Assembly: GCA_017445225.1 (NCBI GenBank)
Contig: JAFSUN010000003.1
Location: forward strand, 32,648-96,647
Source: Erysipelotrichaceae bacterium
GTDB taxonomy: Bacteria > Bacillota_I > Bacilli_A > Erysipelotrichales > Erysipelotrichaceae
Length of the DNA stretch: 64,000 bases
Direction: 5' to 3'
The notes below the pieces were generated by a model, which had not been told where the DNA came from, did no database searches, and saw only the letters and a program-made list of their open reading frames with translations. The translations under genes were made by a program, and so were the position numbers. Numbering within the stretch: position 1 is the stretch's first letter; each line of letters starts with the position of its first letter. Positions 49,387 through 58,051 of the stretch are shown one piece after another.

Positions 49387-50721
49387 TTACCTGACAATCA
49401 GACCGACCGGAATCGCTCTCTCCACTTCCGAGAAATCATCAGCTTTTCTGTCCGACAGCTTGAGCCTTCTCTTTCCTTCATACAGGATCTGGGCGGAGCC
49501 GCCGCCATCCAGATGGATGCCGTTATGTAAGCCCAGTTTCTCACTCAGATAGGCCGCCTCCCTTAAGGAAGCTCCACAGCTTTCCCTGCCGGGTACATGG
49601 CCGAATTTGCCGGCCCCCTCAAACCACAGGATCATCGGCTTATCATCCTTATCAGCTCCCAGGATGATCCTCGGCGCTCTGGCCTTGTTGAAATTCATAG
49701 GATAGATGGCCGGTGGGATGTCGGTTTCCAGGGGATCCAGGTAATTGGAGAAGTGGGATCTGAACTTCAGGGTCTTCCGGCCGTTGATAAGAACGCTGTT
49801 GCCGACCTGCAGGGCAAACTGACAGTCTTCAAAGCCGTGGTAGGTCACCTGCCGGTTTTCGACGCCCTTGCTGTAATAGACCTTCATGATCAGACCGCTG
49901 GACGGTACCGGGGTATGGCCGCCCCGCTTGAAGCCGACGACGCGGTCGCCGATGATGACGATGTCATCGCCCCCGTATTCAGAATACCTGCAGCGGTCGC
50001 GGGTATACAGGCGGCAGTTTCGCCCCTGTTTATACTGAACGCCGTCAATTTCAATGATCAGATCCTCCAGCCCTCTTTTCTCAACACTGACATGCCCCTG
50101 GCGGTCCACCAGCAGAACTTCCCGGTCAAACAGACAGGGAGACAGGACTTTCCCATCCAGGACATTCAGACCGATGGGCGTCCCGGCCACGTCATAGACG
50201 GTGGCGCAATCCAGCCGGTCCATCACGAAGAACGAGGAATTGACCAGCAATCGACTCTCCTGACAGCCGGACAGATAGCCCAGACAATTGCCCACCGGCA
50301 GAATGGAAACCGTATCGAGTTTACCCTTGGCGGTATACAGGCAACCTTCATTTTTCAGATATTCATAGACAGCCGCGGTCTTTTCATTCAGGAAGCAAAG
50401 CTCCCCCTTCTTAACCGTGATGTTTTCCCGGAAGTCCGCCGTGACTCTGGCGATGTCTTCATAGATGATGCCGTGTTTTTCGTCTTTTCTTTTTTCCGCC
50501 TTAAAGCCTTCAGGCAGAGAAAAAAGAATCACATAACCGTAAACCATGGCAAATCTGACCATCAGGTAGTCCCGGTAGAGCTCATAAAGCTTCCTCAGGG
50601 CTTCCCGGTCCGGCTGCGGCTTGACGAAAGCCAGCTGTTGGAAACTGTCCAGACTTACTTTCTGAACCCGCTGGATCTCGCCGCTGTCATAACGGAAGAT
50701 GTAATTCTTACTGTTCATCAT
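49387..50721 (-). CDS. Protein with C-terminal phosphodiester glycosidase (NAGPA-like) domain
   Basis: 444 residues. The last 110 residues contain GHVPGRESCGASLREAAYLS, then NGIHLDGGGSAQILYEGKRR and ERAIPVGLIV, the NAGPA pattern (LDGGGS followed by an R-x-hydrophobic end). NAGPA removes GlcNAc from phosphodiester-linked sugars in eukaryotes; bacterial relatives often act on wall polymers. The first 330 residues are not recognised and have no signal peptide or membrane segment, so the protein is probably cytosolic or exported another way. GAGGTAATG precedes the ATG. Confidence 0.6.
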   Translation of the reverse strand: MMNSKNYIFRYDSGEIQRVQKVSLDSFQQLAFVKPQPDREALRKLYELYRDYLMVRFAMVYGYVILFSLPEGFKAEKRKDEKHGIIYEDIARVTADFRENITVKKGELCFLNEKTAAVYEYLKNEGCLYTAKGKLDTVSILPVGNCLGYLSGCQESRLLVNSSFFVMDRLDCATVYDVAGTPIGLNVLDGKVLSPCLFDREVLLVDRQGHVSVEKRGLEDLIIEIDGVQYKQGRNCRLYTRDRCRYSEYGGDDIVIIGDRVVGFKRGGHTPVPSSGLIMKVYYSKGVENRQVTYHGFEDCQFALQVGNSVLINGRKTLKFRSHFSNYLDPLETDIPPAIYPMNFNKARAPRIILGADKDDKPMILWFEGAGKFGHVPGRESCGASLREAAYLSEKLGLHNGIHLDGGGSAQILYEGKRRLKLSDRKADDFSEVERAIPVGLIVR

Positions 50722-50725
50722 ATCA

Positions 50726-51463
50726 TTACCTCAGAGACAGATACTTAAGGTAGACCAGCACACAGATGTGAGCCGGGTAGTACAGATAGAAGAAATGCTT
50801 GATGTTGAGCTTTCCTCTTTTGTGATCATAGAGCTTTATCAGCAGACCGCTGACGAAGGTACCCAGAGTGAAGAAGCAGTACCTTGCCCCTGCCACTAAG
50901 CCATAGCGCTCCAGAATGCCGGAACAGGAATACCAGGAAACGCCCAGGCCGATCAGCAGGAAATACTGCCACATGGTTTTCTCATCATCCCGGTTGAGGT
51001 AGTAGTTGGCTACCCACAGCGGCGCAAAGTAATTCCAGTCGGAAAAATGCGTCATCAATACCGCCGCCGCGATCACCAGATTGCGCAGCAGGATGTCACC
51101 GTCATGGTGCTCATTGACGTAATCGATGCCCTTCAGCATCACCAGGCAGATGGCCAGGGTAAACAGCATGTTCAGATCCAGCCAGTCAAAGCGGCCCTGG
51201 CCGATCAGATAGCGGGGATTGGACATCAGGATGTAGGGTACATAGGCGATGAAGGCATAGATCAGCATCCTGGTCAGGTACTTCCTAAAGGATGAACTTC
51301 TTACATAGCCTTCCGCCAGGAAATAACACATCACCGGCGCTACCATTCTACCGAAGAAGCGGAAGATCTGGTATTGGGGGCTTCTGAAGCCCAGAAACAT
51401 GTAGGCATAGTGGTCCATGGTCATGAACACCATGCATAACAGCTTGATGATGTTACTGTTCAT
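50726..51463 (-). CDS. TraX-family membrane protein
   Basis: 245 residues with about eight membrane helices. KLLCMVFMTMDHYAYMF at the N-terminus, then the helix starting RFFGRMVAPVMCYFLAEGYV, are the TraX signature (named after the F-pilin N-acetylase). In Firmicutes these chromosomal homologues are presumed membrane O- or N-acyltransferases of unknown target. The ATG overlaps the end of the TVP38-like gene by 11 bases, so the pair is co-translated. Confidence 0.82.
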   Translation of the reverse strand: MNSNIIKLLCMVFMTMDHYAYMFLGFRSPQYQIFRFFGRMVAPVMCYFLAEGYVRSSSFRKYLTRMLIYAFIAYVPYILMSNPRYLIGQGRFDWLDLNMLFTLAICLVMLKGIDYVNEHHDGDILLRNLVIAAAVLMTHFSDWNYFAPLWVANYYLNRDDEKTMWQYFLLIGLGVSWYSCSGILERYGLVAGARYCFFTLGTFVSGLLIKLYDHKRGKLNIKHFFYLYYPAHICVLVYLKYLSLR

Positions 51464-52160
51464 GACTGCTTTCCTGCGCTTCCTTCTTCCTGGTGATCCG
51501 GTTATAGAAATACAGGCCGGTCAGGGAGATGACCAGCGTGATGGCAAATACCACTCCGGTCTGCACAAAGGCCCCTTTTCTTAAGCAATGCCCGGCATAG
51601 GTCGAGGTAAATACCGAGGGAATGCGGGCGACCAGATTGATGACGAACAGCCTTACCGGTTCAATCGGGGTCAGGCCCATGACATAGGCCAGCAGGTCTT
51701 TGGGCGTGCCGGGAACGCAGAACAGGATGAAGGCCAGCAGGGTCAGTTTTCTTTCGTCATTGAGGAAGGAAAGCTTTTCGATCTGCTCTTTCGAGAAGAA
51801 GACCTCAACCAGCGAACGGCCGAACTTTCTGACCAGGGAAAAGACCAGGATCGAGCCCATGGCCTCGCCCATCAGACACAGCAGGGTGCCGCTGACGGCC
51901 CCAAAGCAATAGCCGCCGCCGATCTCAAACGGTTCCCCGGGAATGACGGCGACGATGACCTGCAGGATGGTGATCCCCACGTATACCGCCTTGCCCCAGA
52001 TGCCATAGCCTCTGATCCACTGATCAAAGTATTCCGGATTGCGGAAGCCTTCAACCAATGGCCGGCCGACGACCTTGGCCAGGATCAGCATCAAAGCACC
52101 ATAGATCACCATGGCAGCGATGTAGATCATTCTCTGGGTCTTTTTCGAAAGGTTCTTCAT
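51453..52160 (-). CDS. TVP38/TMEM64-family membrane protein (SNARE-associated/DedA superfamily)
   Basis: 235 residues, about six hydrophobic segments. VIVAVIPGEPFEIGGGYCFG with the re-entrant loop, FCVPGTPKDLLAYVMGLTP, and INLVARIPSVFTSTYAG match the VTT-domain family. These proteins are implicated in lipid transport or scrambling, but mechanism in bacteria is open. The start at 52160 follows a GGGGGT-type site. A second small VTT gene is not seen. Confidence 0.85.
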   Translation of the reverse strand: MKNLSKKTQRMIYIAAMVIYGALMLILAKVVGRPLVEGFRNPEYFDQWIRGYGIWGKAVYVGITILQVIVAVIPGEPFEIGGGYCFGAVSGTLLCLMGEAMGSILVFSLVRKFGRSLVEVFFSKEQIEKLSFLNDERKLTLLAFILFCVPGTPKDLLAYVMGLTPIEPVRLFVINLVARIPSVFTSTYAGHCLRKGAFVQTGVVFAITLVISLTGLYFYNRITRKKEAQESSHEQ

Positions 52161-52238
52161 GGCCGTTTACCCCCTTTATCTCCTTTAAATGATATAGTAT
52201 TAATTCCTTTCTTACAATTAAGGTTTCCTTAAAAATAC

Positions 52239-52262
52239 TGAAAACCCGCATCACTGCGGGTT
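52239..52262 (-). terminator. Intrinsic terminator of the M32 carboxypeptidase gene
   Basis: AACCCGC (52243-52249) and GCGGGTT (52256-52262) form a 7-bp stem followed by a short T-run on the minus strand, eight bases past the stop. Confidence 0.75.
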
Positions 52263-52269
52263 TGCTGAC

Positions 52270-53766
52270 TTACAGTTCGTACAGTTTCGAATACTTGTTC
52301 TTCAGATACTCCACATAGTAGTGGGGATCGAAAGGCTCTCCGGTCGCCATCACCATGATCTCGGCCGGTGAATACAGGCCGCCGTACTGATGAATGTGCT
52401 CTCGGAGCCAGTCCTTGATCTTCGGGAACTCATTGTCTTCCATGCACTTTTCCGGATCGAGGTCCTCAGCCATGGCGTGCATGAACTGCGCAGCGTAGCC
52501 GCTGCCCAAGGCATAGGTCGGGAAGTAACCGAAGGAACCGCCGGACCAGTGAACGTCCTGCAGGATGCCCTCGGCATCATTGGCGGGTCGCACGCCCAGG
52601 TACTCCTCATACTTGTCAGCCCACAGCTGATCCAGTTTTTCCACGTCAACGCTACCGTCGAAGATGGCCTTTTCCAGTTCATATCTGATCAGGATGTGCA
52701 GCGGATAGGTCAGCTCGTCGGCCTCGGTTCTGATCAGCGACGGGAAGGAGGCATTAGCTGCCCTTACAAAGCCCTCCAGATCGACATTTTCCAGCTGTTT
52801 GGGGAACAGTTCCTTAACATCATCAAACAGATTGACCCAGAAACCGCGGGTGCGGCCGAGGTAGTTTTCCATCAGGCGGGATTGCGATTCGTGCATGCCG
52901 CTGCTGATGTTGTCAAAGCAGTACGTCTCGGCAATGTCATCCCGGATCTGTGCGTTGTAGGTGGCATGTCCGGTCTCGTGGATGATCGAGAAGATGGAGC
53001 TCATCAGATTGTTTTCATAATAGTGGGTGGTAACGCGGCTGTCGTACTTGCTGAGGGCATCGGAGAACGGATGTTCGGTCTCCGCCACCACGCCGGCATC
53101 CCGGTCATAGTGCATGTAGTCCAGGATCTTCTCGGTCAGCTTGCGCTGCTGCTCGGCCGGATAGTTCAGATAGACGAAACGGTCATCGATCTTTTCCTTC
53201 TTCACAACGGCTGCCACCAGCGGGACGATCTCCTTCTTGATCAGGTCAAAGAACGCATCGTACTTTTCGATCGTCATGCCCGGTTCAAAATCATCCAGCA
53301 GGATGTCGTAACCCTTCAGATCGCTGTGGCGGTACTCCAGCAGCTTTTTGCTCATCTCAATCGTCTTCAGCAGATAGGGCTTGAACATTGAATAGTCCTT
53401 AGCCTCCTTGGCCTTCTTCCACGTCTGGGAAGACTCCATCGACAGTCTGGCATATTCCACGAAGATGTCCTTGGGAACGTAGCGGAAGCGCTCCATGTCG
53501 GTCAGCTGCCACTTGATGATCCTTTTCTGCTGGAAGCTCAGATCATCGCGCCGGGACAGTTCTTCCACCAGCGCCAGAAATTCCGGATCGGTCTGCAGGG
53601 AGAACAGCTCGCCCTCCAGATAAGCGACCCTTTCATTGCGGTAGGCATCACCCTTATGGGGAGCGATGGTCTCCGCATCAAAGGAAGTCGTACCTAAAAC
53701 CAGTCGGTAAGCCGACTGGATAAACATTTTTTCTTCGTATTTTTTCCAAAGTTCCTGAGAATTCAT
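52270..53766 (-). CDS. M32-family metallocarboxypeptidase (thermostable carboxypeptidase 1-like)
   Basis: 498 residues, all-helical family. The zinc motif SIIHETGHATYNAQI (HExxH) has a downstream Glu in GMHESQSRLMENYLGR. HPFSDALSKYDSRVTTHY and IRTEADELTYPLHI are family motifs. Cleaves C-terminal residues from peptides in the cytoplasm. I chose the ATG at 53766, eight bases after GAGG; a TTG one codon earlier is possible. The gene follows the pyrophosphatase gene after 10 bases, so they are probably co-transcribed. Confidence 0.93.
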   Translation of the reverse strand: MNSQELWKKYEEKMFIQSAYRLVLGTTSFDAETIAPHKGDAYRNERVAYLEGELFSLQTDPEFLALVEELSRRDDLSFQQKRIIKWQLTDMERFRYVPKDIFVEYARLSMESSQTWKKAKEAKDYSMFKPYLLKTIEMSKKLLEYRHSDLKGYDILLDDFEPGMTIEKYDAFFDLIKKEIVPLVAAVVKKEKIDDRFVYLNYPAEQQRKLTEKILDYMHYDRDAGVVAETEHPFSDALSKYDSRVTTHYYENNLMSSIFSIIHETGHATYNAQIRDDIAETYCFDNISSGMHESQSRLMENYLGRTRGFWVNLFDDVKELFPKQLENVDLEGFVRAANASFPSLIRTEADELTYPLHILIRYELEKAIFDGSVDVEKLDQLWADKYEEYLGVRPANDAEGILQDVHWSGGSFGYFPTYALGSGYAAQFMHAMAEDLDPEKCMEDNEFPKIKDWLREHIHQYGGLYSPAEIMVMATGEPFDPHYYVEYLKNKYSKLYEL

Positions 53767-53776
53767 CAATGTAACC

Positions 53777-55396
53777 TCACCTTTCTTCAGCTGCCGCCGT
53801 AATGCGCGGTATGATCTGCAGTTTACGGCTCATGACCTTCGGAAGGTAGGTAAAGCCGTCGATGTTGACACCGATGTCTTCAAAGGCTGCCTGGGCGATC
53901 TCCGCATGCTGGCCCTTGACGAGCGCGTAGGAACCGGAACCGTCGATCAGGGAGAATACCATCATGCAGATGTCCAGACTGTGATTGGTGGCATAGTCCC
54001 GCAGATAGCGGTTCATCTTTTCCCGGATGGCAGCGATGTCCTCGAAGTTGACCAGGTTGCACTGTCCGACGGCGACCTTCATCTTCTTGATCTCGAAGTA
54101 CTTCAGGTCGTTGTGGAGGATGGCATCAACGGTCTTGTTCTTCAGGCTGGCACCGGCCTTCAGGATGTTCGGAGCCAGTTCTTCCAGATCGAGATTGGCG
54201 ATGCCGGCCAGTTTTCTGGCGGTATCGATGTCCTTCTGGGTACAGGTTACCGAACGGAAGTTGACGGTATCGGAAATGATGGCGCTGCACAGCATGCCGG
54301 CCAGATCTTCGGGAATCTCCACGCCCTTTTCCTCAAACATCTCGGTGATGATGGTGGCACAGCTGCCGGTCTGCTCGTTGCGGAAGAAGACCGGGGAAGC
54401 GGTCTTGATGCCGCCGATGCGGTGATGGTCAATGATCTCAATGATGTTGGCTTCGTCCGCTCCGTCGATGCTCTGGGAGATCTCGTTGTGGTCGACCAGG
54501 ATCAGATTGCGGCTGGCGTACTTGAGAACGTGGAAGCGGGAGATCGTACCGATCACATGGTCATGAGCATCGGTTACCGGATAACTGCGGAAACGGGACT
54601 TGTTGATCTTGGTCTTGACGTCTTCGATGTGCTCATCATAGCGGAAGGTGATCAGTTCGTTGGACATGATCAGGGAAACCGGAATCGACAGGTCGATGTC
54701 GCGGCAGGCTTCGATGATGCTGTAAGGCGTCGTCAGCAGCGTACAGCCCTTCTTTCTGGCCAGTTCAATGACGTCTTCCCGGCATTCTTCGCCGCAGATG
54801 ATCAATATCTTGGCGCCGGCCCTGAGGGCTTCCAGCTGTCTGGTCGTGTGGGTTGAAGCCACGACGATCTTGTCCTTGCAGTCGAGATTATGGTAGTTGA
54901 CGACGTATACTTCGCCGTTGGTAGTATTTCCGGCATCGTTGAGAACGTTGCCCTTCAGAATGTCGACAATGTTCTCCAGCGGGGTATGTCTTAACAGATT
55001 GGCCTTTTCCTTGCGGTCGAGAACGATCGGCGTCGCAATGTCGGAGATCGTGGCCATGCCCAGCAGGTGACGGCGGTTGTCGGTGACGATGGCGACCTTC
55101 TTTTTCTTCAGCGTCAGCAGCGAAAGAACCGTCTTAAAGGTGTCAGTCGGCAGACAGGTGACCGCTTCGTCAATGTCAATGTCACGCACGCAGGTCTTCA
55201 TGTCCTTGGCCAGCGGCGGCGGGAATTCATTGAACAGATTCAGAATGTACTCGGTCTCGGGATTGATGGCCCCGGCTCTGACCGCAATGGCATCATAACC
55301 CAGCTGCTGCTTGAGATAAGCATAGGCCATGGATGAGATGATCGCGTCGCTGTCGGGGTTCTTGTGACCGGTTACGTAGATTGTATTATTAGCCAT
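53777..55396 (-). CDS. ppaC: CBS-DRTGG family II (Mn2+-dependent) inorganic pyrophosphatase
   Basis: 539 residues. The DHH domain supplies TGHKNPDSDAI (H11, D15, D17), LVDHNEISQS and EIIDHHRIGG. Inserted between the halves (about 70-290) are two CBS motifs and a DRTGG domain (DKIVVASTHTTRQLEALRAG). This makes it the nucleotide-regulated form: CBS-DRTGG enzymes are inhibited by AMP/ADP and activated by ATP or diadenosine polyphosphates. Family II enzymes need Mn2+ or Co2+, worth noting in a window with two Mn2+ riboswitches. Promoter TTGCCT-17-TAAAAT lies just upstream. Confidence 0.95.
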   Translation of the reverse strand: MANNTIYVTGHKNPDSDAIISSMAYAYLKQQLGYDAIAVRAGAINPETEYILNLFNEFPPPLAKDMKTCVRDIDIDEAVTCLPTDTFKTVLSLLTLKKKKVAIVTDNRRHLLGMATISDIATPIVLDRKEKANLLRHTPLENIVDILKGNVLNDAGNTTNGEVYVVNYHNLDCKDKIVVASTHTTRQLEALRAGAKILIICGEECREDVIELARKKGCTLLTTPYSIIEACRDIDLSIPVSLIMSNELITFRYDEHIEDVKTKINKSRFRSYPVTDAHDHVIGTISRFHVLKYASRNLILVDHNEISQSIDGADEANIIEIIDHHRIGGIKTASPVFFRNEQTGSCATIITEMFEEKGVEIPEDLAGMLCSAIISDTVNFRSVTCTQKDIDTARKLAGIANLDLEELAPNILKAGASLKNKTVDAILHNDLKYFEIKKMKVAVGQCNLVNFEDIAAIREKMNRYLRDYATNHSLDICMMVFSLIDGSGSYALVKGQHAEIAQAAFEDIGVNIDGFTYLPKVMSRKLQIIPRITAAAEER

Positions 55397-55418
55397 GTTA
55401 TTTGCTCCCTTACACTTA

Positions 55419-55447
55419 ATTTTAGCTCATATCCCCTTCTCAGGCAA
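55419..55447 (-). promoter_or_regulatory. Promoter of ppaC
   Basis: On the minus strand -10 TAAAAT (55419-55424), 17-base spacer, -35 TTGCCT (55442-55447). Divergent from the HAD gene promoter. Confidence 0.55.
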
Positions 55448-55458
55448 CCAGCTAGCAG

Positions 55459-55487
55459 GTGAAAAAAAGGCTGACATCCTTTATAAT
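55459..55487 (+). promoter_or_regulatory. Promoter of the 55.5-kb HAD phosphatase gene
   Basis: -35 GTGAAA (55459-55464), 17-base spacer, -10 TATAAT (55482-55487), 32 bases upstream of the ATG. Confidence 0.6.
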
Positions 55488-55519
55488 GTTCTTAGTAAGA
55501 CAGAAAGCAGGTTGATAAT

Positions 55520-56341
55520 ATGACCATTAAGATAGCCATGATGTACGATTTTGACCAGACCCTGTGCACCCGCAACATGCAGGAGTATTCCCTGCTGCCG
55601 GAGCTGGGCGTGGTACCCAGCGACTTCTGGGGTGAGGTGGCCGCCACGGCCCGGGAGAAGAACATGGACCCGACCCTGACCTACATGTACCTGATGATCA
55701 GAAAGGCTCGGGAACAGAACTACCCGATCAAGCGGGAATCCTTCCAGAAACTGGGCGGCGACATCGAATTCTATCCCGGCGTGGAGTCCTATTTCGACCG
55801 GATCAATGAATTCGGAAAGAAACTTGACATCGACGTTCAGCACTTCGTCATCTCTTCCGGCAACCGCGAGATCATCGAAGGCTGCAAGATCTTCGACAAG
55901 TTCACCCGCGTCTTTGCCTCGGAATTCCACTACGATGAAAACGGCAACGCCGACTGGCCAGCACTGGCCATCAACTATACCGGCAAGACCCAGTTCCTGT
56001 TCCGCATCAACAAGAACGCGCTGGATGTCTACGATTCCCGCAAGGTGAATCAGTACATCAATCCCGCCGAAAGGGACATCCCCTTTACTCACATGATCTA
56101 TGTCGGTGACGGCATCACCGATGTGCCCTGCATGCGCCTGATCAAGGCCAACGGCGGCTACTCCATCGGCGTCTTCTTCAATGGGGAACGGGAGACGGTC
56201 GACCAGTTACTGAAGGATGACCGCATCAACTTTGCCGAGGAAGCCGACTGGCAGGCCGGCAGTTCCCTTACCAGACTGATCCAGACGATCATCACCAAGA
56301 TCGCCATCGAAAACCGCCTGGAGATCATGGCCGGAAAGTAA
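55520..56341 (+). CDS. HAD-superfamily phosphatase
   Basis: 273 residues. Motif I is MMYDFDQTLC (nucleophile D10 and acid D12), motif II VISSGNREII, a Lys in NYTGKTQ, and motif IV MIYVGDGITDVPCM. A helical cap lies between motifs I and II. The pattern resembles subfamily I hydrolases (PSP-like), but the substrate cannot be read. The weak ribosome binding site AGCAGG precedes the ATG. It converges with the DJ-1-like gene across a shared terminator. Confidence 0.82.
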   Translation: MTIKIAMMYDFDQTLCTRNMQEYSLLPELGVVPSDFWGEVAATAREKNMDPTLTYMYLMIRKAREQNYPIKRESFQKLGGDIEFYPGVESYFDRINEFGKKLDIDVQHFVISSGNREIIEGCKIFDKFTRVFASEFHYDENGNADWPALAINYTGKTQFLFRINKNALDVYDSRKVNQYINPAERDIPFTHMIYVGDGITDVPCMRLIKANGGYSIGVFFNGERETVDQLLKDDRINFAEEADWQAGSSLTRLIQTIITKIAIENRLEIMAGK

Positions 56342-56363
56342 AAAAAGGACGCAAGTCCTTTTT
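56342..56363. terminator. Bidirectional terminator between HAD and DJ-1-like genes
   Basis: AAAAAGGAC and GTCCTTTTT form a 9-bp stem with a GCAA tetraloop, giving T-runs on both strands. Both converging stop codons touch it. Confidence 0.85.
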
Positions 56364-57346
56364 CATTCGTTCAGTAATTCCGCAGCTTTCTTCCTGACCG
56401 CTTCCTCTTCACAGTCAGCCGTCAGCCTTTCCAGGATCTTCCGGCACCAAGGCTGGGAAATCAGGCCTCGGGCCTGCAGACAGTTGAGGATCCTGATGAC
56501 GGAAAGATCATAATTATCCAGAACCTGATACCAGATCTCCTCTTCGCCTTCATCGACGATCTCTTCCTCGATCGTACCATAGCCGGCCGCAAAGTCCTCG
56601 AGGTCCTTTCCTTCAATTATCTCGATCTTCTTGATGTCGCTCAGATAGACCAGCCAGCCGTTGATCTTCAGCGCCGCTTCCTCGCCGCCGTATTCCGCTT
56701 CGCAATATTCGCTGCTCTCATACTGGCAGACGCCTTCCAGCACGTTATCGAGATAGTCCGTTATCCTGACCGGCTTCTGATCAAAGGCGTTAAGTTCCTC
56801 CTCTTTGATTTCATAGAGGATCGCCTTCATGCTGTCCCATCTCCTGGCCGGGGAAGTCAGCGTTTCCACCACGGCCAGGCCGAAGTCGATGGCCGCCGCC
56901 ATGCTCTTGCCGGTTATCAGCTTGCCGTCCACTTCCGCATATCGGCCGGTGTAGTTGCCGCCGAAATCGCGGTTCATCGGTTCAAAGCAGGTATAGTTTT
57001 TGCCCTTGAGGTAGCCCAGGTCACCGAGAATGGTCGGTGAGGCGCAGATGGCCGCCAGATAGCGGTCCTCATCGTGATACCTTCTGATCAGGTCCATTAC
57101 CCTCTCATCAGCCAGGAAGTTCTTATGGCCCTTGCCTCCCGGTAACATCAGACAGTCAAAATCCTGACTGCTGACCTCGTCGAGAACGGCGTCAGCCAGC
57201 ACGTCGATGCCGTGGCTGCCCTTTACTTCCCGGTTTCGCAGGCCGCTGGTCACCACTTCAACCCCGGCTCTTCTCAACAGATCGATCGGTGCGATCGCTT
57301 CGCATTCCTCAAAACCGTCAGCCAGAAGACACAGTACTCTCATCAC
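56363..57346 (-). CDS. DJ-1/PfpI-family protein with an unusual C-terminal extension
   Basis: 327 residues. Residues 1-190 are a DJ-1/PfpI domain: LLADGFEECEAIAPIDLLRR, LMLPGGKGHKNF, and the nucleophile elbow AAICASPTILG with Cys101. Residues about 195-327 are an additional acidic region (AGYGTIEEEIVDEGEEEIWY) ending in a small helical segment I do not recognise. DJ-1 family members act as deglycases, chaperones or proteases, so function is open. The start overlaps the stop of the upstream lipoprotein gene by four bases (ATGA). Confidence 0.75.
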   Translation of the reverse strand: MMRVLCLLADGFEECEAIAPIDLLRRAGVEVVTSGLRNREVKGSHGIDVLADAVLDEVSSQDFDCLMLPGGKGHKNFLADERVMDLIRRYHDEDRYLAAICASPTILGDLGYLKGKNYTCFEPMNRDFGGNYTGRYAEVDGKLITGKSMAAAIDFGLAVVETLTSPARRWDSMKAILYEIKEEELNAFDQKPVRITDYLDNVLEGVCQYESSEYCEAEYGGEEAALKINGWLVYLSDIKKIEIIEGKDLEDFAAGYGTIEEEIVDEGEEEIWYQVLDNYDLSVIRILNCLQARGLISQPWCRKILERLTADCEEEAVRKKAAELLNE

Positions 57347-57828
57347 TCAAACCTCACTTTCTCACTCCACTGCTCAAATTTGCTGCGGAGGGAACTGTAA
57401 TCCGTTTCCAGGCAGTCAAACATGAGGCTGTAATAATAACCGCCCTCATCATAGAAGAGGTTGTATACGTAAACCATGTAATCGCTCTCCGGTTCCTTGT
57501 AGGTCACCAGATAGTGATCGCCGACCAGCCGGTCGCTGATCACTTCAGTGTTGGTCAGGCTGATGTCCACAAACGTGCGGAAATCGACCTCCATGTCCAT
57601 GTAGAGATTCAGTTCTTCCTTGGACAGGTAATTGATCCAGACCCCGACCCCGCGGTCTTCGCTGTAAAGGACCAGATCAAAACTGGCGTTTTCCAGTTCC
57701 CGGAAACCGTAGCTGTGCGGCAGTTCAAATTTCATGTTTCCACAGGAGAAACTGTCGGTCTTTTCCCCGCAGCCGGCCAGTACCGTTACCAGTAACAGAG
57801 CCAGCAGGCAGCTGATCCATTTCTTCAT
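57343..57828 (-). CDS. Small lipoprotein of unknown function
   Basis: 161 residues from the ATG at 57828. MKKWISCLLALLLVTVLAGC is a lipoprotein signal peptide with lipobox VLAGC. The mature part begins GEKTDSFSCGNMKFELP and is strand-rich (MKFELPHSYGFRELENASFD), reminiscent of small lipoproteins that carry a PsbP/LpqN-like fold, but I cannot assign it. AGAGGG lies upstream of the start; a longer frame 5' to it has no good start. It is co-translated with the DJ-1-like gene. Confidence 0.65.
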   Translation of the reverse strand: MKKWISCLLALLLVTVLAGCGEKTDSFSCGNMKFELPHSYGFRELENASFDLVLYSEDRGVGVWINYLSKEELNLYMDMEVDFRTFVDISLTNTEVISDRLVGDHYLVTYKEPESDYMVYVYNLFYDEGGYYYSLMFDCLETDYSSLRSKFEQWSEKVRFE

Positions 57829-57861
57829 GATTCGGCCCTCTTTTACCCATTTTACCATACC

Positions 57862-57890
57862 TTGAATTCTCAAAAAAGGATTGATATAAT
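57862..57890 (+). promoter_or_regulatory. Promoter of tRNA-Leu
   Basis: -35 TTGAAT (57862-57867) and -10 TATAAT (57885-57890), 17-base spacer, ten bases upstream of the tRNA 5' end. Confidence 0.75.
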
Positions 57891-57900
57891 TATCTAGCAC

Positions 57901-57982
57901 GCGCGTGTGGCGAAATTGGCAGACGCACTAGACTTAGGATCTAGCGCCGCAAGGCATGCAGGTTCAAGTCCTGTCACGCGCA
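57901..57982 (+). tRNA. tRNA-Leu (anticodon UAG)
   Basis: The acceptor arms GCGCGTG (57901-57907) and CACGCGC (57975-57981) pair perfectly, with discriminator A at 57982. The anticodon stem CTAGA/TCTAG encloses the loop CTTAGGA, giving anticodon TAG at 57935-57937, which reads CUN leucine codons. A long class II variable arm (GCGCCGCAAGGCAT region) and the T-arm GGTTCAAGTCC are present. CCA is not encoded. Confidence 0.97.
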
Positions 57983-57985
57983 CCG

Positions 57986-58010
57986 CTGACCTTAACCGGT
58001 CTTTTCTTTT
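57986..58010 (+). terminator. Terminator after tRNA-Leu
   Basis: GACC and GGTC form a short stem followed by a TTTTCTTTTT run; the stem is only 4 bp but the T-tract is long. Confidence 0.5.
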
Positions 58011-58051
58011 TGTCTTTCTTCAAGTATCATTTAGGTGTCTGGAGGTAGCTT

